From NCBI RefSeq assembly GCF_009765355.1, contig NZ_VTHK01000014.1, forward strand, positions 124,001 through 188,000: a stretch of DNA of 64,000 bases. The letters run 5' to 3'. This DNA comes from Amycolatopsis anabasis (GTDB lineage Bacteria; Actinomycetota; Actinomycetes; Mycobacteriales; Pseudonocardiaceae). Positions 25,812-34,046 of the stretch are shown one piece after another. Position numbers and translations under genes: made by a program. The notes under the pieces were generated by a model that saw nothing but the letters and a program-made list of their open reading frames with translations, had not been told where the DNA came from and ran no database searches. Position 1 is the first letter of the stretch. Every line of letters starts with the position of its first letter.

Positions 25812-26753
25812 TCACTTCGAGCTACTCCCGGTAGTGCCGCGCAGCACGGCCTGGATCGCGCGGTGATCGCTCCCGTTCGCGGCCAGCACGGACCCGTCGC
25901 CGAAGGCCAGCCCGCGGTAGAGGATGTGATCGGGCCGGGTGAGCGGGAATCCGGCCGGCCAGGTGAACCCGAAACCGCTCTTGGCCTCGTGCAGGATGCC
26001 GGTGAGCGAGTCGAACTCGCGGTCGGTGGAGGCCGTGTTCAGGTCGCCGAGCACGACCACCCGGTCGGCGGTGTCCGCGCGCAGCACCTCGGCGAGCCGG
26101 GCGAGGCTGCGGTCCCGCCGCTCGGCGGCGCCGAGCCGAATCGACGCGAGATGCACGACGTACACCGTGAGGTCGCCCTGCGGCGCCCGCACCCGGGCCC
26201 GCATCGCCCGCGGCCAGGGCATGCCCAGATCCACCGGTTCGGCTCCGGCGAGCGGGTAGCGGCTCCACAGCCCGACGGTCCCGGCCCGTTCGGCGTACGG
26301 ATGCGACGGCTGCAGGGCCTCGGCGACCAGCTCGCGGCTGGTTCCGGTCAGCTCCTGCACCCCGATCAGGTCCGCGCCGGTACCGGCGAGCGCGTTCGCG
26401 GCGCTCGGCACCTCGCGGTTACCGGCGCCCAGGTTCTGGCTGACCACGCGCAGGTCCCCGTCCCCGCCGGAACCCCAGGCCAGGTCCGGGACGAACAGCG
26501 CCGACCAGACGAGTGCCGGGACCAGCGTCGTGGCCAGCGCGATCCGGGAACGCGCGATCAGCGCGCCCGCGGCGATCGGGAGGATCAGGAGCCCGAACCA
26601 GGGCAGGAAGCTGTCCAGCACGGTGCCCACCCCGCGGGCCTGGGGCACCAGCCGGTGCCCGGCCAGCAGTGCGGCGACGAGCACCGCCAGCGCCGCCAGG
26701 ACGATCGGCGCGCGCCGCCGGGCCACCCGCCGGGGTTCGGTTGTTTGGACCAT
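25812..26753 (-). CDS. Endonuclease/exonuclease/phosphatase family membrane protein
   Basis: 313 residues from ATG at 26753; longer starts lie in the promoter region. Three hydrophobic helices occupy about residues 14-95. The EEP domain follows (about 100-305): VVSQNLGAG, GVQELTG (metal-binding Glu), YVVHLAS, VVLGDLN and the C-terminal GSDHRAI with catalytic Asp-His. The domain would lie outside the membrane. Substrates of such enzymes range from nucleic acids to phosphoinositides and sphingomyelin; none can be chosen here. It is divergent from the LuxR gene. Confidence 0.85.
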   Translation of the reverse strand: MVQTTEPRRVARRRAPIVLAALAVLVAALLAGHRLVPQARGVGTVLDSFLPWFGLLILPIAAGALIARSRIALATTLVPALVWSALFVPDLAWGSGGDGDLRVVSQNLGAGNREVPSAANALAGTGADLIGVQELTGTSRELVAEALQPSHPYAERAGTVGLWSRYPLAGAEPVDLGMPWPRAMRARVRAPQGDLTVYVVHLASIRLGAAERRDRSLARLAEVLRADTADRVVVLGDLNTASTDREFDSLTGILHEAKSGFGFTWPAGFPLTRPDHILYRGLAFGDGSVLAANGSDHRAIQAVLRGTTGSSSK

Positions 26754-27000
26754 GGCCCCGAGGCTGCCGACGCTCGATGAGAGAACTCTGAGAGTTGTGT
26801 TGCGGTTTTCCGGCGATCCGCCGACGATCTCTTGACAGCTTTCCGGTTGCTTCTGTCGTCTTGTCTCTTTTCTGAGGTCCCGCTCACCCTTCTGAGCGAG
26901 GCGGTTCGATGGGTTGTCTTCCTTGTCACAAGACCAGCTCGTGGGACGCTCGTTGTTCCAGCGCAGGGGGATGTCGTCGGGAGAAGGGGGCACGGGGCAG
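26754..27000. other. Divergent intergenic region
   Basis: 247 bases between the EEP and LuxR genes. It is AT-richer than its surroundings and has a TTGACA (26832-26837) without a clear -10. No gene is supported. Confidence 0.5.
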
Positions 27001-27642
27001 ATGGCCACGCTGGTGGTGTTCGATCCGTATCCGATTTCCGGGCTCGGCGTGCTCGCCAATGTGAATCTCGCGGTGCCGGAGCTGACCACGACCGTGCTCA
27101 CCGCGAATGAGGAGAAAACGTTCGAACGGATCGCGGCCACCGATCCGGCCATGGTGATCGCCCGCATCGAACCCGCGTCGGCGGTCCGGTTCGCCACCGA
27201 AATCGCGGACCGCTATCCGCAACTGCCGGTGCTGATGTTGTTGCCCGGCACGGTTTCCGCGCAAGTCCTGCGGGCGGTGCGGGCGCGGGGAATCCGCGGT
27301 TTGCTGCCCGCGCACGCGAGTGCGGCGGAACTGCGGGTGGCGATCGCGCAGACCTACTTCAGCGCCGCGCAGCGCCCGGCGTCCCGGGACGCGTTCTCCG
27401 GCGCCGAATCGCATCGGCGCCCGCTCAGCCAACGGGAATCGACCGTGCTCGCGCTCGCGGCCGAGGGGCTCACCAACGACGACATCGCGCGGCAGCTGTT
27501 CCTCAGCCCGGACACCATCCGCTGCCACGTGCGGTCGGTGCTGAGCAAGTTGTGCGCGCACAACCGCACGCACGCGGTCGCGCTGGCCTACCGCCTGGGT
27601 CTGCTGGAAACTCCTAGCCGCAGTTCACCAGCAGCGGTGTGA
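27001..27642 (+). CDS. LuxR-type regulator with degenerate receiver domain
   Basis: 213 residues from ATG 27001 (GGGGCAG just upstream); an ATG at 26971 is possible. Residues 1-115 fold like a response-regulator receiver, but the phosphoacceptor position falls in VIARIEP with no Asp, and the acidic pair is reduced to VVFDPYP. Residues 140-205 are a LuxR/GerE helix-turn-helix (LSQRESTVLALAAEGLTNDD, then DTIRCHVRSVLSKL). No histidine kinase is adjacent, so it probably works without phosphorylation. Its 3' end overlaps the convergent DUF11 gene by 29 bases. Confidence 0.85.
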   Translation: MATLVVFDPYPISGLGVLANVNLAVPELTTTVLTANEEKTFERIAATDPAMVIARIEPASAVRFATEIADRYPQLPVLMLLPGTVSAQVLRAVRARGIRGLLPAHASAAELRVAIAQTYFSAAQRPASRDAFSGAESHRRPLSQRESTVLALAAEGLTNDDIARQLFLSPDTIRCHVRSVLSKLCAHNRTHAVALAYRLGLLETPSRSSPAAV

Positions 27643-28495
27643 CCACCGTGCACGAGGTGCTCGCGCTGTCGTTCGCCGGATCGGGGTCGACGCTCGCCGA
27701 CGCGGTGCGGGTCGTGGTGAACGTGTAGGGCACGCCGAGCGAAAGCAGGTTCAGCCGGACCGAGAAACCGAGTGCGGTGTTCGCGCCATTGGCCAGTCCG
27801 GCGACCGAGCACACGACCTTCCCGGCGCCCGGCACGCAGGCCGGAGTGTTCGAGGTGGCGGTCAGCCCGGCGGGCAGGTTCGTGGTGAACACGGCGTCGC
27901 GCAGGGTTCCGGGCCCGTTGTTGGTGATCTTCGCGGTGAAGTCCAGCCGGGACACCAGAAGGCCGAACTTCGGCGCGGCGGTCAGGCCGACGGCCGCGTC
28001 CGCCCGCGCATGCACGGTCAGCGCGGGCCCGTCCACCGGGAAGGTGCCGTAGTTCCGGCCCCACAGCTGCCCCTGCAGGATTTCGGTGCGTTCACCGGCG
28101 TCCGGGTTGATCCGCAGGGTGAAGGTGACCGTCCGGGATTCGAGGTTGGACATCGCCTCGGCCAGGATCGCCTGGTAGCCGATCGGCCCGTCCGGCCCGT
28201 CGAGGGTCGCGCAGCTGGCCACGCCCGCGCCGCCGCAGCTCACCAGCGACGCGTAGGAGGTGAGCACGCTCGGCTTGCTGAGCAGCCGGGCGGTCGGGTT
28301 GAGGATCGAGCCGCCGGTGAGGTTGGTGATGGTCTCGGTCACGGTCACGGTTTCGCCGGTGTTCACCGTGGCCGGGGCGACGCTCAGCGCGACCTCGGGG
28401 GTGTCCGCCCGCGCCGGTGCCGCGACGGCGAGTCCGGTCACCAGAAGGACACCGGCGAGGGTTGCCCCGCGCCGCAGGAAGGAACTCCTCGCCAT
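27614..28495 (-). CDS. Secreted DUF11-repeat protein
   Basis: 293 residues from ATG 28495. A Sec signal peptide ends near APARA (about residue 30). Two Ig-like beta domains follow: a diverged one (about 35-160, PATVNTGETVTVTETITN) and a canonical DUF11 domain (about 165-285, AKITNNGPGTLRDAVFTTNLPAG and DPDPANDSAS). Four or more cysteines suggest disulfides. There is no sortase signal or membrane anchor. Probably a surface or secreted protein of unknown function. Confidence 0.78.
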   Translation of the reverse strand: MARSSFLRRGATLAGVLLVTGLAVAAPARADTPEVALSVAPATVNTGETVTVTETITNLTGGSILNPTARLLSKPSVLTSYASLVSCGGAGVASCATLDGPDGPIGYQAILAEAMSNLESRTVTFTLRINPDAGERTEILQGQLWGRNYGTFPVDGPALTVHARADAAVGLTAAPKFGLLVSRLDFTAKITNNGPGTLRDAVFTTNLPAGLTATSNTPACVPGAGKVVCSVAGLANGANTALGFSVRLNLLSLGVPYTFTTTRTASASVDPDPANDSASTSCTVVTPLLVNCG

Positions 28496-28563
28496 GACCG
28501 AACCTCTTTTCGCAGAAGGGTCGACCGTGATTCGCGGCACGGGGCGATGTCGTTACACCGGAT

Positions 28564-29301
28564 TCAGGCGGCCCTGCGCCGGCTTGCGGGGCGCCAGAAC
28601 CGATGTGGCCGATGTGGACGGTCCACCGCGGCCGGGGCGTCCGGTGTGGAAGTTTCCGCCCGCTCGTCCCGCCCGGTAGCGCCGTACCGCTGCGGGCGCG
28701 GATCGTGCCGGTTCCGGAACTGCCGCCGGACGACGAACAGCAGGAGCACCCCGAGCACCGCGGGGAGGTGGGAGAAGATCCGTTCGAACGTGACCTCCTG
28801 CCCGAGCACGTCCGCGGTGGACAGCGCGGTGAGCATCAGCACGAACCCGGCGAGCAGCGGGAGCTGCCCGGTCGCCGAACCGGGGCGCAGCGCCGCGAAG
28901 AGCAGGCCGACCCCGACCGCGAGGTTCCACGCGATGCTCTCGTGGCTGAGGTGACCGACCATGAATCCGCCCCCGTGCTGCCCGTGCAGGCCGTCGGCCC
29001 GGCCGAACAGCTGGGCGAAGGCGAGGGTGAGCTGAGCCACCGCGACCACCGCCAGCGCGATCCGGAACCCCCAGCGCTCGCCGCTCGGGGCGGGCGTCCG
29101 GTCCAGGATGGCCTCGGTGAGATCGGGCACCGGCGGCGCGGCGCGCACCAGCATCGTCCGATTCAGCCGCTCGGCGCGGGCGAACCAGGAACGGCAGGCC
29201 GCACACGTGCCGAGGTGGCGATCGACGGCCTCGGCGGGCACGGGTTCGGCCTCGCCGTCGAGCCGGGCGGACAGCGCTTCTCGGCAGACGTCACATCTCA
29301 C
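28564..29301 (-). CDS. zf-HC2 anti-sigma-type membrane protein with His/Met-rich loop
   Basis: 245 residues from GTG 29301. Residues 1-48 form an anti-sigma zinc finger: Cys3, Cys6, and H29-x3-C33-x2-C36. Four membrane helices follow (about 80-100, 124-140, 147-165, 178-192), then an Arg/His-rich tail. The segment between helices 1 and 2 should face outwards and carries H106, H109, M114, H117 and H120, plausible copper ligands. Divergent from sigC, it is a natural candidate for the SigC anti-sigma or sensor. An ECF-type promoter ends 4 bases before the GTG, which would give a leaderless transcript and place the gene under its own sigma factor. Confidence 0.82.
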   Translation of the reverse strand: MRCDVCREALSARLDGEAEPVPAEAVDRHLGTCAACRSWFARAERLNRTMLVRAAPPVPDLTEAILDRTPAPSGERWGFRIALAVVAVAQLTLAFAQLFGRADGLHGQHGGGFMVGHLSHESIAWNLAVGVGLLFAALRPGSATGQLPLLAGFVLMLTALSTADVLGQEVTFERIFSHLPAVLGVLLLFVVRRQFRNRHDPRPQRYGATGRDERAETSTPDAPAAVDRPHRPHRFWRPASRRRAA

Positions 29302-29304
29302 GTT

Positions 29305-29337
29305 CCAATGGTCGGCCGTTATAGCCCCCGAGTTCCC
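29305..29337 (-). promoter_or_regulatory. ECF-type promoter of the zf-HC2 gene
   Basis: On the minus strand GGGAACTCG is followed after exactly 14 bases by CGACCATTGG. The same two blocks with the same spacing occur at 30046-30078. GGAAC is a common ECF -35 core. The position predicts transcription starting at or next to the GTG codon. Confidence 0.7.
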
Positions 29338-29357
29338 GCCCGCGGGCCTAGGGGACG

Positions 29358-29405
29358 GTCGTGAGTGGATAGACCGGTTAGAACCGTCCCAAAACACTCA
29401 CGACC
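29358..29405. repeat. Palindromic intergenic repeat, copy 2
   Basis: Arms GGTCGTGAGTG / CACTCACGACC with core ACCGGTTAGAACCGTCCC. Unlike the other copies it lies in a divergent promoter region, between the zf-HC2 gene and sigC, so it cannot be only a terminator of flanking genes. Confidence 0.85.
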
Positions 29406-29463
29406 CAGCACCCGGTTCCCTGGGCCGATCAGCCACTACTACGACGTGTAATACTCTGGGGTC

Positions 29464-30030
29464 ATGTCCAGATCCCACGGCAGCGACGACGAGCGGGTGA
29501 CCGCCCTGGCCATCGCCGCCGGCCGGGGTGATCGGCGGGCGCTCGAGGACTGGGTGCGGGCCACCCAGGCCGACGTGTGGCGGTTCGTCGCGCACCTGGC
29601 GGACGTGGCCTCGGCCGACGACCTCACCCAGGAGACCTACTTGCGGGCGTTCGGCAGCCTGCGCCGGTTCGCCGGGCGGTCGTCCGCCCGCACCTGGCTG
29701 CTGTCGATCGCGCGGCGGGTGGTCGTGGACAGCATCCGGTCGGCCTCCGCGCGGCCCCGGATCTCCGCCGACGCCGACTGGGAGCAGGCGGCGGAACGCT
29801 CGCGCGGTCCCGCGGCCGGGTTCGAGGATCTCGTCGAACTGCGCATGCTGCTCGCCGGATTGGACGACGAGCGGCGCGAGGTGCTGGTGCTCACCCAGGT
29901 CCTCGGTCTGTCCTATCAGGAGGCGGCCGATGTGTGCGGCTGCCCGGTGGGCACCATCCGGTCCCGGATCGCCCGCGCGCGGGCCGATCTGCTCGACGCC
30001 ACCTGGGAAGCGGACAACGGCGCCCTCTGA
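29464..30030 (+). CDS. sigC: ECF sigma factor, SigC type
   Basis: 188 residues, ATG at 29464. Region 2 has DVWRFVAHLADVASADDLTQETYLRAF (split here: the DDLTQET core is diagnostic). Region 4 contains LGLSYQEAADVCGCPVGTIRSRIARAR. The sequence resembles mycobacterial SigC closely over its length as I recall it. SigC of M. tuberculosis has been linked to copper acquisition, and SigC of Corynebacterium to shortage of functional cytochrome oxidase. TAATACT at 29449-29455 may be its own -10, giving a very short leader. It is divergent from the zinc-finger membrane protein and 92 bases upstream of the importer operon. Confidence 0.9.
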   Translation: MSRSHGSDDERVTALAIAAGRGDRRALEDWVRATQADVWRFVAHLADVASADDLTQETYLRAFGSLRRFAGRSSARTWLLSIARRVVVDSIRSASARPRISADADWEQAAERSRGPAAGFEDLVELRMLLAGLDDERREVLVLTQVLGLSYQEAADVCGCPVGTIRSRIARARADLLDATWEADNGAL

Positions 30031-30045
30031 GGCATAGGGCACACC

Positions 30046-30078
30046 GGGAACTCGCCACCGGTGCGAACCGACCACTGG
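30046..30078 (+). promoter_or_regulatory. ECF-type promoter of the importer operon
   Basis: GGGAACTCG, 14 bases, CGACCACTGG: identical in spacing and nearly in sequence to the promoter of the zf-HC2 gene. It lies 45 bases before the binding-protein ATG and directly after sigC, so SigC probably drives the importer. Confidence 0.72.
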
Positions 30079-30122
30079 TCGACGGCCGATCGGCCGGGTT
30101 CGCGACCGCGGAGGATGCCCAG

Positions 30123-31343
30123 ATGCACCGGATCGTTCCCCTCGCCCTGGCCGCGGTCACCGCGGCCGCGCTGACCGCGTGCTCGGGCGCTTCCGGCGGC
30201 CAGCAGGGAGCGGGCGAGGCGGGCTGCGCGACCTCGTTCGACGCGAACGCGGATTACTTCCCGGACAAGGTGGCCGCGCGGCAGTCGGCGTTGTGGCAGG
30301 TCGAGTACCGCAAGAACTACAAGGTGCTGCGGGTGAACTCGGCGCCCTCGGCGATGGCCGGGATGGGATCGATGGGCGGCGCCGCGCCCGCGGAGCAGAA
30401 GTTCGTGCTCTACCAATGCGGTACGCCGCAACCGGAACTGACCGGTGACCTCGCCGGCGCGTCGGCGGTGCGCGTGCCGATCAAGGCGGCGGCGGTCGGC
30501 GAACCGGCGATCCCCGCGGCCTTCGAGGTGCTCGCCCCGGACAAGCTCGTGGCCTACGACGAGCAGTCCCTCGACGCGACGGTCGCGCGCACCATGCCGA
30601 AGGTCGCGCAGCGGCTGACCGACAAGCGAGCGCAGCCGATCGGGCACGGCGCGCAGCTGAACACCGAACGCCTGATCGAACTGCATCCGGACGTGTTCTT
30701 CGCCGCCGCGACCGATCAGGCCAAAGCGGACCAGCTGAAACAGGCCGGGATCCCGGTGCTGTCCTACACCGCGTTCAACGAGTCCCCGCGCGGCGCCGCC
30801 GAACAGATCAAGCTGCTGTCCCTGTTCACCGGCCAGGAAAAGCAGGCGAACGACTACGCGGACGGGGTGCTCGCGCGCTACGACGCGTTGTCGGCCAAGG
30901 CCACCGGCCAGTCCGCGAAACCGGGCGTGCTGATCGGGAGCAACGACCACGGCGCCGAGTTCACCGCCCGGCAGCGCGACTACTTCGACGCGGCGCTGGT
31001 GCGGGACGCGGGCACCCGGAACGTGCTGGACCTGCCCGGCCGGTCGATGCAGCAGGTGCCGATGGAGCGGGTGGTCGAGGCCGCGGGCGGGGCCGATTTC
31101 TGGTTCCAGATGAACTTCGTGAAGAACGGGCTGACCGCGCAGCAGCTCGTCGAGCAGGTTCCGGCGACGAGCCGGATCCCCGCGCTGGCCGCCGGGCGGG
31201 CGTACGCGCGGGCGCAGCCGAAGGAGTACTCGTCCTGGGGCCTGCTCAACCCGGACCTGCTGCTCGCCGACGTGGTGGGGCTGACGCATCCGGAGCTGCT
31301 GCCCGGCCACCAGCCCGCGTTCTTCCGCCAGATCCAGCCGTGA
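30123..31343 (+). CDS. ABC transporter substrate-binding lipoprotein with Met-rich segment
   Basis: 406 residues; ATG 30123 with GGAGG at 30110-30114. Lipoprotein signal with lipobox LTAC (Cys20). The fold is that of the Fe-siderophore/cobalamin-binding family (BtuF/FepB, PF01497): TMPKVAQRLTDKRAQPIG, ELHPDVFFAAATD, then QAGIPVLSYTAFNE. An insertion near residues 76-88 is Met-rich (M78, M81, M84) with Cys35 and Cys99 flanking, suggesting metal contact. It probably binds a metal-chelator complex outside the membrane. Stop overlaps the permease start by four bases. Confidence 0.86.
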   Translation: MHRIVPLALAAVTAAALTACSGASGGQQGAGEAGCATSFDANADYFPDKVAARQSALWQVEYRKNYKVLRVNSAPSAMAGMGSMGGAAPAEQKFVLYQCGTPQPELTGDLAGASAVRVPIKAAAVGEPAIPAAFEVLAPDKLVAYDEQSLDATVARTMPKVAQRLTDKRAQPIGHGAQLNTERLIELHPDVFFAAATDQAKADQLKQAGIPVLSYTAFNESPRGAAEQIKLLSLFTGQEKQANDYADGVLARYDALSAKATGQSAKPGVLIGSNDHGAEFTARQRDYFDAALVRDAGTRNVLDLPGRSMQQVPMERVVEAAGGADFWFQMNFVKNGLTAQQLVEQVPATSRIPALAAGRAYARAQPKEYSSWGLLNPDLLLADVVGLTHPELLPGHQPAFFRQIQP

Positions 31344-32383
31344 CGGTGCGCCCGCCGATCCTCCTGCCCGCGCTGGGTTTGCTGGTCGTGCTGCTGCTGG
31401 TGCTGGGCATCAGCCTCGGCGCGGTGGACATCCCGCCGCTGGACGTGGTGCGCGCGCTGACCGGGCAGCCGACCGCGCAACCGTCCTGGGCCTACCTGGT
31501 CACCGAACTCCGCGCGCCGCGGGCCCTGACCGCGTTGCTGGCCGGTGCCGGGCTCGGCGTTTCCGGGCTGGTCATGCAGACCCTGTTCCGCAACGCGCTG
31601 GCCGAGCCGAACATGCTCGGCATCCACGCCGGGGCGAGCCTCGGCGTGGGGCTCATCGTGCTCGGCGGCAGCGGCGCGCTCGCCGGTGCGCTGGCCGGGG
31701 CCGGGCTGGGCGCGAACCTCGGCCTGGTCGCCGCGGCCGCGCTGGGCGCCACCGCGGCCATGGCGTTCATGCTCGCGGTGGCCGCGATGATCCGCAGCGG
31801 GGTGATCGTGATCATCCTCGGCGTGGTGCTCAACGCGTTCGTGCAGGCCGGGGTCAACCTGCTGGTGTACCTCGGCGACGCGGAGGCGGTGAAGACCTAC
31901 ACCACCTGGGTGGTCGGGAGTTTCGAGCGGACCACGTGGCGGTCGATGCCGGTGCTGGCGCTCGCGGTCGGGCTGGGGCTGGCCGTGGTCTTCACCGGGG
32001 TGAAACAGCTGAACCTGTACCTGCTGGGCGAAACCTACGCGGAATCGCTCGGGGTGCCGGTGCGCCGGTTCCGCTGGCTGATGATGCTCGGCGCGGCGTT
32101 GCTTGCCGGTGCGGTCACCGCGTATTCCGGGCCGATCCTGTTCCTCGGCATCGCCGCGCCGCATCTCGCGCGCGGCCTGCTGCGCGCAGGCGACCACCGG
32201 CTGCTCGTCCCGGCGTCGGCGTTGCTCGGCGCGGCGATCGCGTTGCTCGCCGGGATCATCGGCCAGCTGCCCGGCGCGGAACTCACCCTGCCGATCAACA
32301 CCTCGCTCGCGATCCTCGGCGCGCCGGTGGTCGCCTGGGTGCTGATCCGGATGGGCCGGTCCGGCCGCGGGCTGGAGGTGTGA
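31340..32383 (+). CDS. BtuC/FecCD-family ABC permease
   Basis: 347 residues, GTG start within a GTGA overlap. About nine or ten membrane helices. Family segments: LRAPRALTALLAGAGLGVSG (split), MQTLFRNALAEPNMLGI and the GPILFLGIAAPHLAR loop that contacts the ATPase. It forms the membrane channel for a metal-chelate importer with the neighbouring binding protein and ATPase. Siderophore and vitamin B12 importers share this fold, so the ligand must be deduced from context. Confidence 0.92.
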   Translation: MTVRPPILLPALGLLVVLLLVLGISLGAVDIPPLDVVRALTGQPTAQPSWAYLVTELRAPRALTALLAGAGLGVSGLVMQTLFRNALAEPNMLGIHAGASLGVGLIVLGGSGALAGALAGAGLGANLGLVAAAALGATAAMAFMLAVAAMIRSGVIVIILGVVLNAFVQAGVNLLVYLGDAEAVKTYTTWVVGSFERTTWRSMPVLALAVGLGLAVVFTGVKQLNLYLLGETYAESLGVPVRRFRWLMMLGAALLAGAVTAYSGPILFLGIAAPHLARGLLRAGDHRLLVPASALLGAAIALLAGIIGQLPGAELTLPINTSLAILGAPVVAWVLIRMGRSGRGLEV

Positions 32384-33168
32384 TGCCGGAGACCGCACTG
32401 TCCACAAGGGACCTTTCGGTCGGCTACCACGTCCGCGGCGGAACCAAGACCGTCCTCAGTGGACTTGAGCTTTCCCTCCGCCCCGGGGAGCTGGTGTGCT
32501 TACTGGGCGTGAACGGGGTCGGCAAGTCCACGTTGCTGCGCACCCTGGCCGGATTGCAGTCCCCGGTCTCCGGCGCGGTCGAGCTGCTCGGCACCCCGCT
32601 GTCGCGGATGTCGCGCAGGCGGCGGGCGCGGGCGCTGGCCGTGGTGCTGACCAGCCGGATCGGGCTCGGCACGATCCGCGGCCGGGACCTGGTGGCGATG
32701 GGCCGCGCGCCTTACACCGGCTGGGCCGGGCGGCTCACCGAATCCGACGATCAGGTGGTCACCGAAGCGTTGCGCCGCACCGGTTCGGCCGAACTCGCGC
32801 ACCGGCCGCTGGACGAGCTCAGCGACGGGGAGCGGCAGCGGCTCATGGTGGCCCGGGCGCTCGCGCAGCAGCCGTCGGTGATCCTGCTCGACGAGCCGAC
32901 CGCGTTCCTGGACGCCCCGCGCCGCGCCGAGCTGACCGCGATGCTCGGCGGGCTGTGCCGGGAAGCCGGGATCGCCGCGCTGCTGTCCACCCACGACATC
33001 GAACTGGCGCTACGCAGCGCGGACCGGATCTGGCTGGTCACCCCGTCCGGTGCGGTCCTCGCCGCGGCGCCGGAGAACCTGGTGCTCTCCGGCGCGCTGC
33101 GCGAAGCCTTCAGCGGTCCGGGGTTCGATTTCGACCCGATGTCCGGGGGCTATTCCCTGGCCACGTAA
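32383..33168 (+). CDS. ABC transporter ATPase of the metal-chelate importer
   Basis: 261 residues; ATG overlaps the permease stop by one base. Walker A LGVNGVGKST, signature LSDGERQR, Walker B VILLDEPTAFLD and the H-loop STHDIEL are all intact. It belongs to the FepC/BtuD group that powers uptake of siderophores or B12. The last 19 bases overlap the convergent isocyanide synthase-like gene, which is unusual and ties the two operons physically. Confidence 0.92.
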   Translation: MPETALSTRDLSVGYHVRGGTKTVLSGLELSLRPGELVCLLGVNGVGKSTLLRTLAGLQSPVSGAVELLGTPLSRMSRRRRARALAVVLTSRIGLGTIRGRDLVAMGRAPYTGWAGRLTESDDQVVTEALRRTGSAELAHRPLDELSDGERQRLMVARALAQQPSVILLDEPTAFLDAPRRAELTAMLGGLCREAGIAALLSTHDIELALRSADRIWLVTPSGAVLAAAPENLVLSGALREAFSGPGFDFDPMSGGYSLAT

Positions 33169-34046
33169 TGACTCGGCCGCCCGCCGGCCAGGACGAGTTC
33201 GCCCAGTTTCGCCGCTTCCGCCCGGTGGTGCAGGGAGAACCGGTCACCGCGCTGGAGCACGACCGAATGCCACGGCGTCTTCCAGCCGTCCGCCTCGTCC
33301 AGCAGCACGATGCCGAGTTTCCCGGTGCCGGCCCGTTGCGGGTGGATGGACAGCCGCAGGGCGTGCGGGAACTCCCGCGCGATCAGCTCGCCCCAGGCCC
33401 GGCTGCGTTGCAGCACACCGTAGGCGCGGCGCCGGGAATCCCGCAGCAACGCCGACCGGGTGCCCCGGTAATCCGGGCCGCTGCCGTCCTCCAGCAGGAA
33501 CCGCGTGGTGCCCCGGTAGTGCCGCAGGGTGTCGGCGTCGGCGTGCACCTCCGCGCGCAGGCTTTCCAGCGACTGGCCGAATTCCTCGACGAGGGCCGTC
33601 CGGATGTCCGCACCGGACAGGGAGCCGTACGCCTCGGTGAGGTCGAACGTGTCGATGCGGTGCAGGCCCTCGTCGGCGATCAGCTTGCGCAGCGCGCCCG
33701 CGTACTCTTCGACGTGGTCGTCGGGCACCCGGATCAGATCGGCGAACACGTGCCCGTCCGAGCAGATCAGCATCCGCGCGCCCGGCGGGTACACTCGTTC
33801 GATCCGCGCGCAGAGGCCGTCCAGGAACCGCAGCGAGAGCCGCTCGCCGAGGTCGGGCAGGTGACCGAGCACCTTGTCCGGGTTGGGCGATTTGCACGGG
33901 AACGCGGGCAGGGTGAACACGATCGGTTCCCGCGCGGCGATCGCCTTCGCCAGGACCGCGCGCTGGTGGTCGAAGGAGCCGCCGCTTTCCCCGGGCACGG
34001 ATCGCCGCTGGGGGAGCAGCAGGCCCAGAATCTCCTCGGCTAGCAC
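33150..34046 (-). CDS. DIT1/PvcA isocyanide synthase-family protein
   Basis: 298 residues, GTG start. Family signatures: FPCKSPNPDKVLGHLPDLGE, YPPGARMLICSDGHVFADL, DDHVEEYAG, YRGTTRFLLED and the C-terminal SIHPQRAGTGKLGI followed by TPWHSVVL. In PvcA/IsnA enzymes this fold turns the amino group of tyrosine or tryptophan into an isocyanide with ribulose-5-phosphate; yeast Dit1 acts on tyrosine before the P450 Dit2 couples two units. The gene overlaps the P450 stop by seven bases, so the pair forms one operon in a Dit2-Dit1 arrangement. An isonitrile or dityrosine-like copper or iron ligand is the inferred product. Confidence 0.85.
   Translation of the reverse strand: MLAEEILGLLLPQRRSVPGESGGSFDHQRAVLAKAIAAREPIVFTLPAFPCKSPNPDKVLGHLPDLGERLSLRFLDGLCARIERVYPPGARMLICSDGHVFADLIRVPDDHVEEYAGALRKLIADEGLHRIDTFDLTEAYGSLSGADIRTALVEEFGQSLESLRAEVHADADTLRHYRGTTRFLLEDGSGPDYRGTRSALLRDSRRRAYGVLQRSRAWGELIAREFPHALRLSIHPQRAGTGKLGIVLLDEADGWKTPWHSVVLQRGDRFSLHHRAEAAKLGELVLAGGRPSHYVARE

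Noticed and set aside
30123..33168. Vitamin B12 importer, given cobN at the window edge
   Set aside because: cobN is 30 kb away; the adjacent sigC, DIT1-like and Met-rich features favour a metal-chelate substrate, though B12 cannot be excluded from the ABC genes alone.
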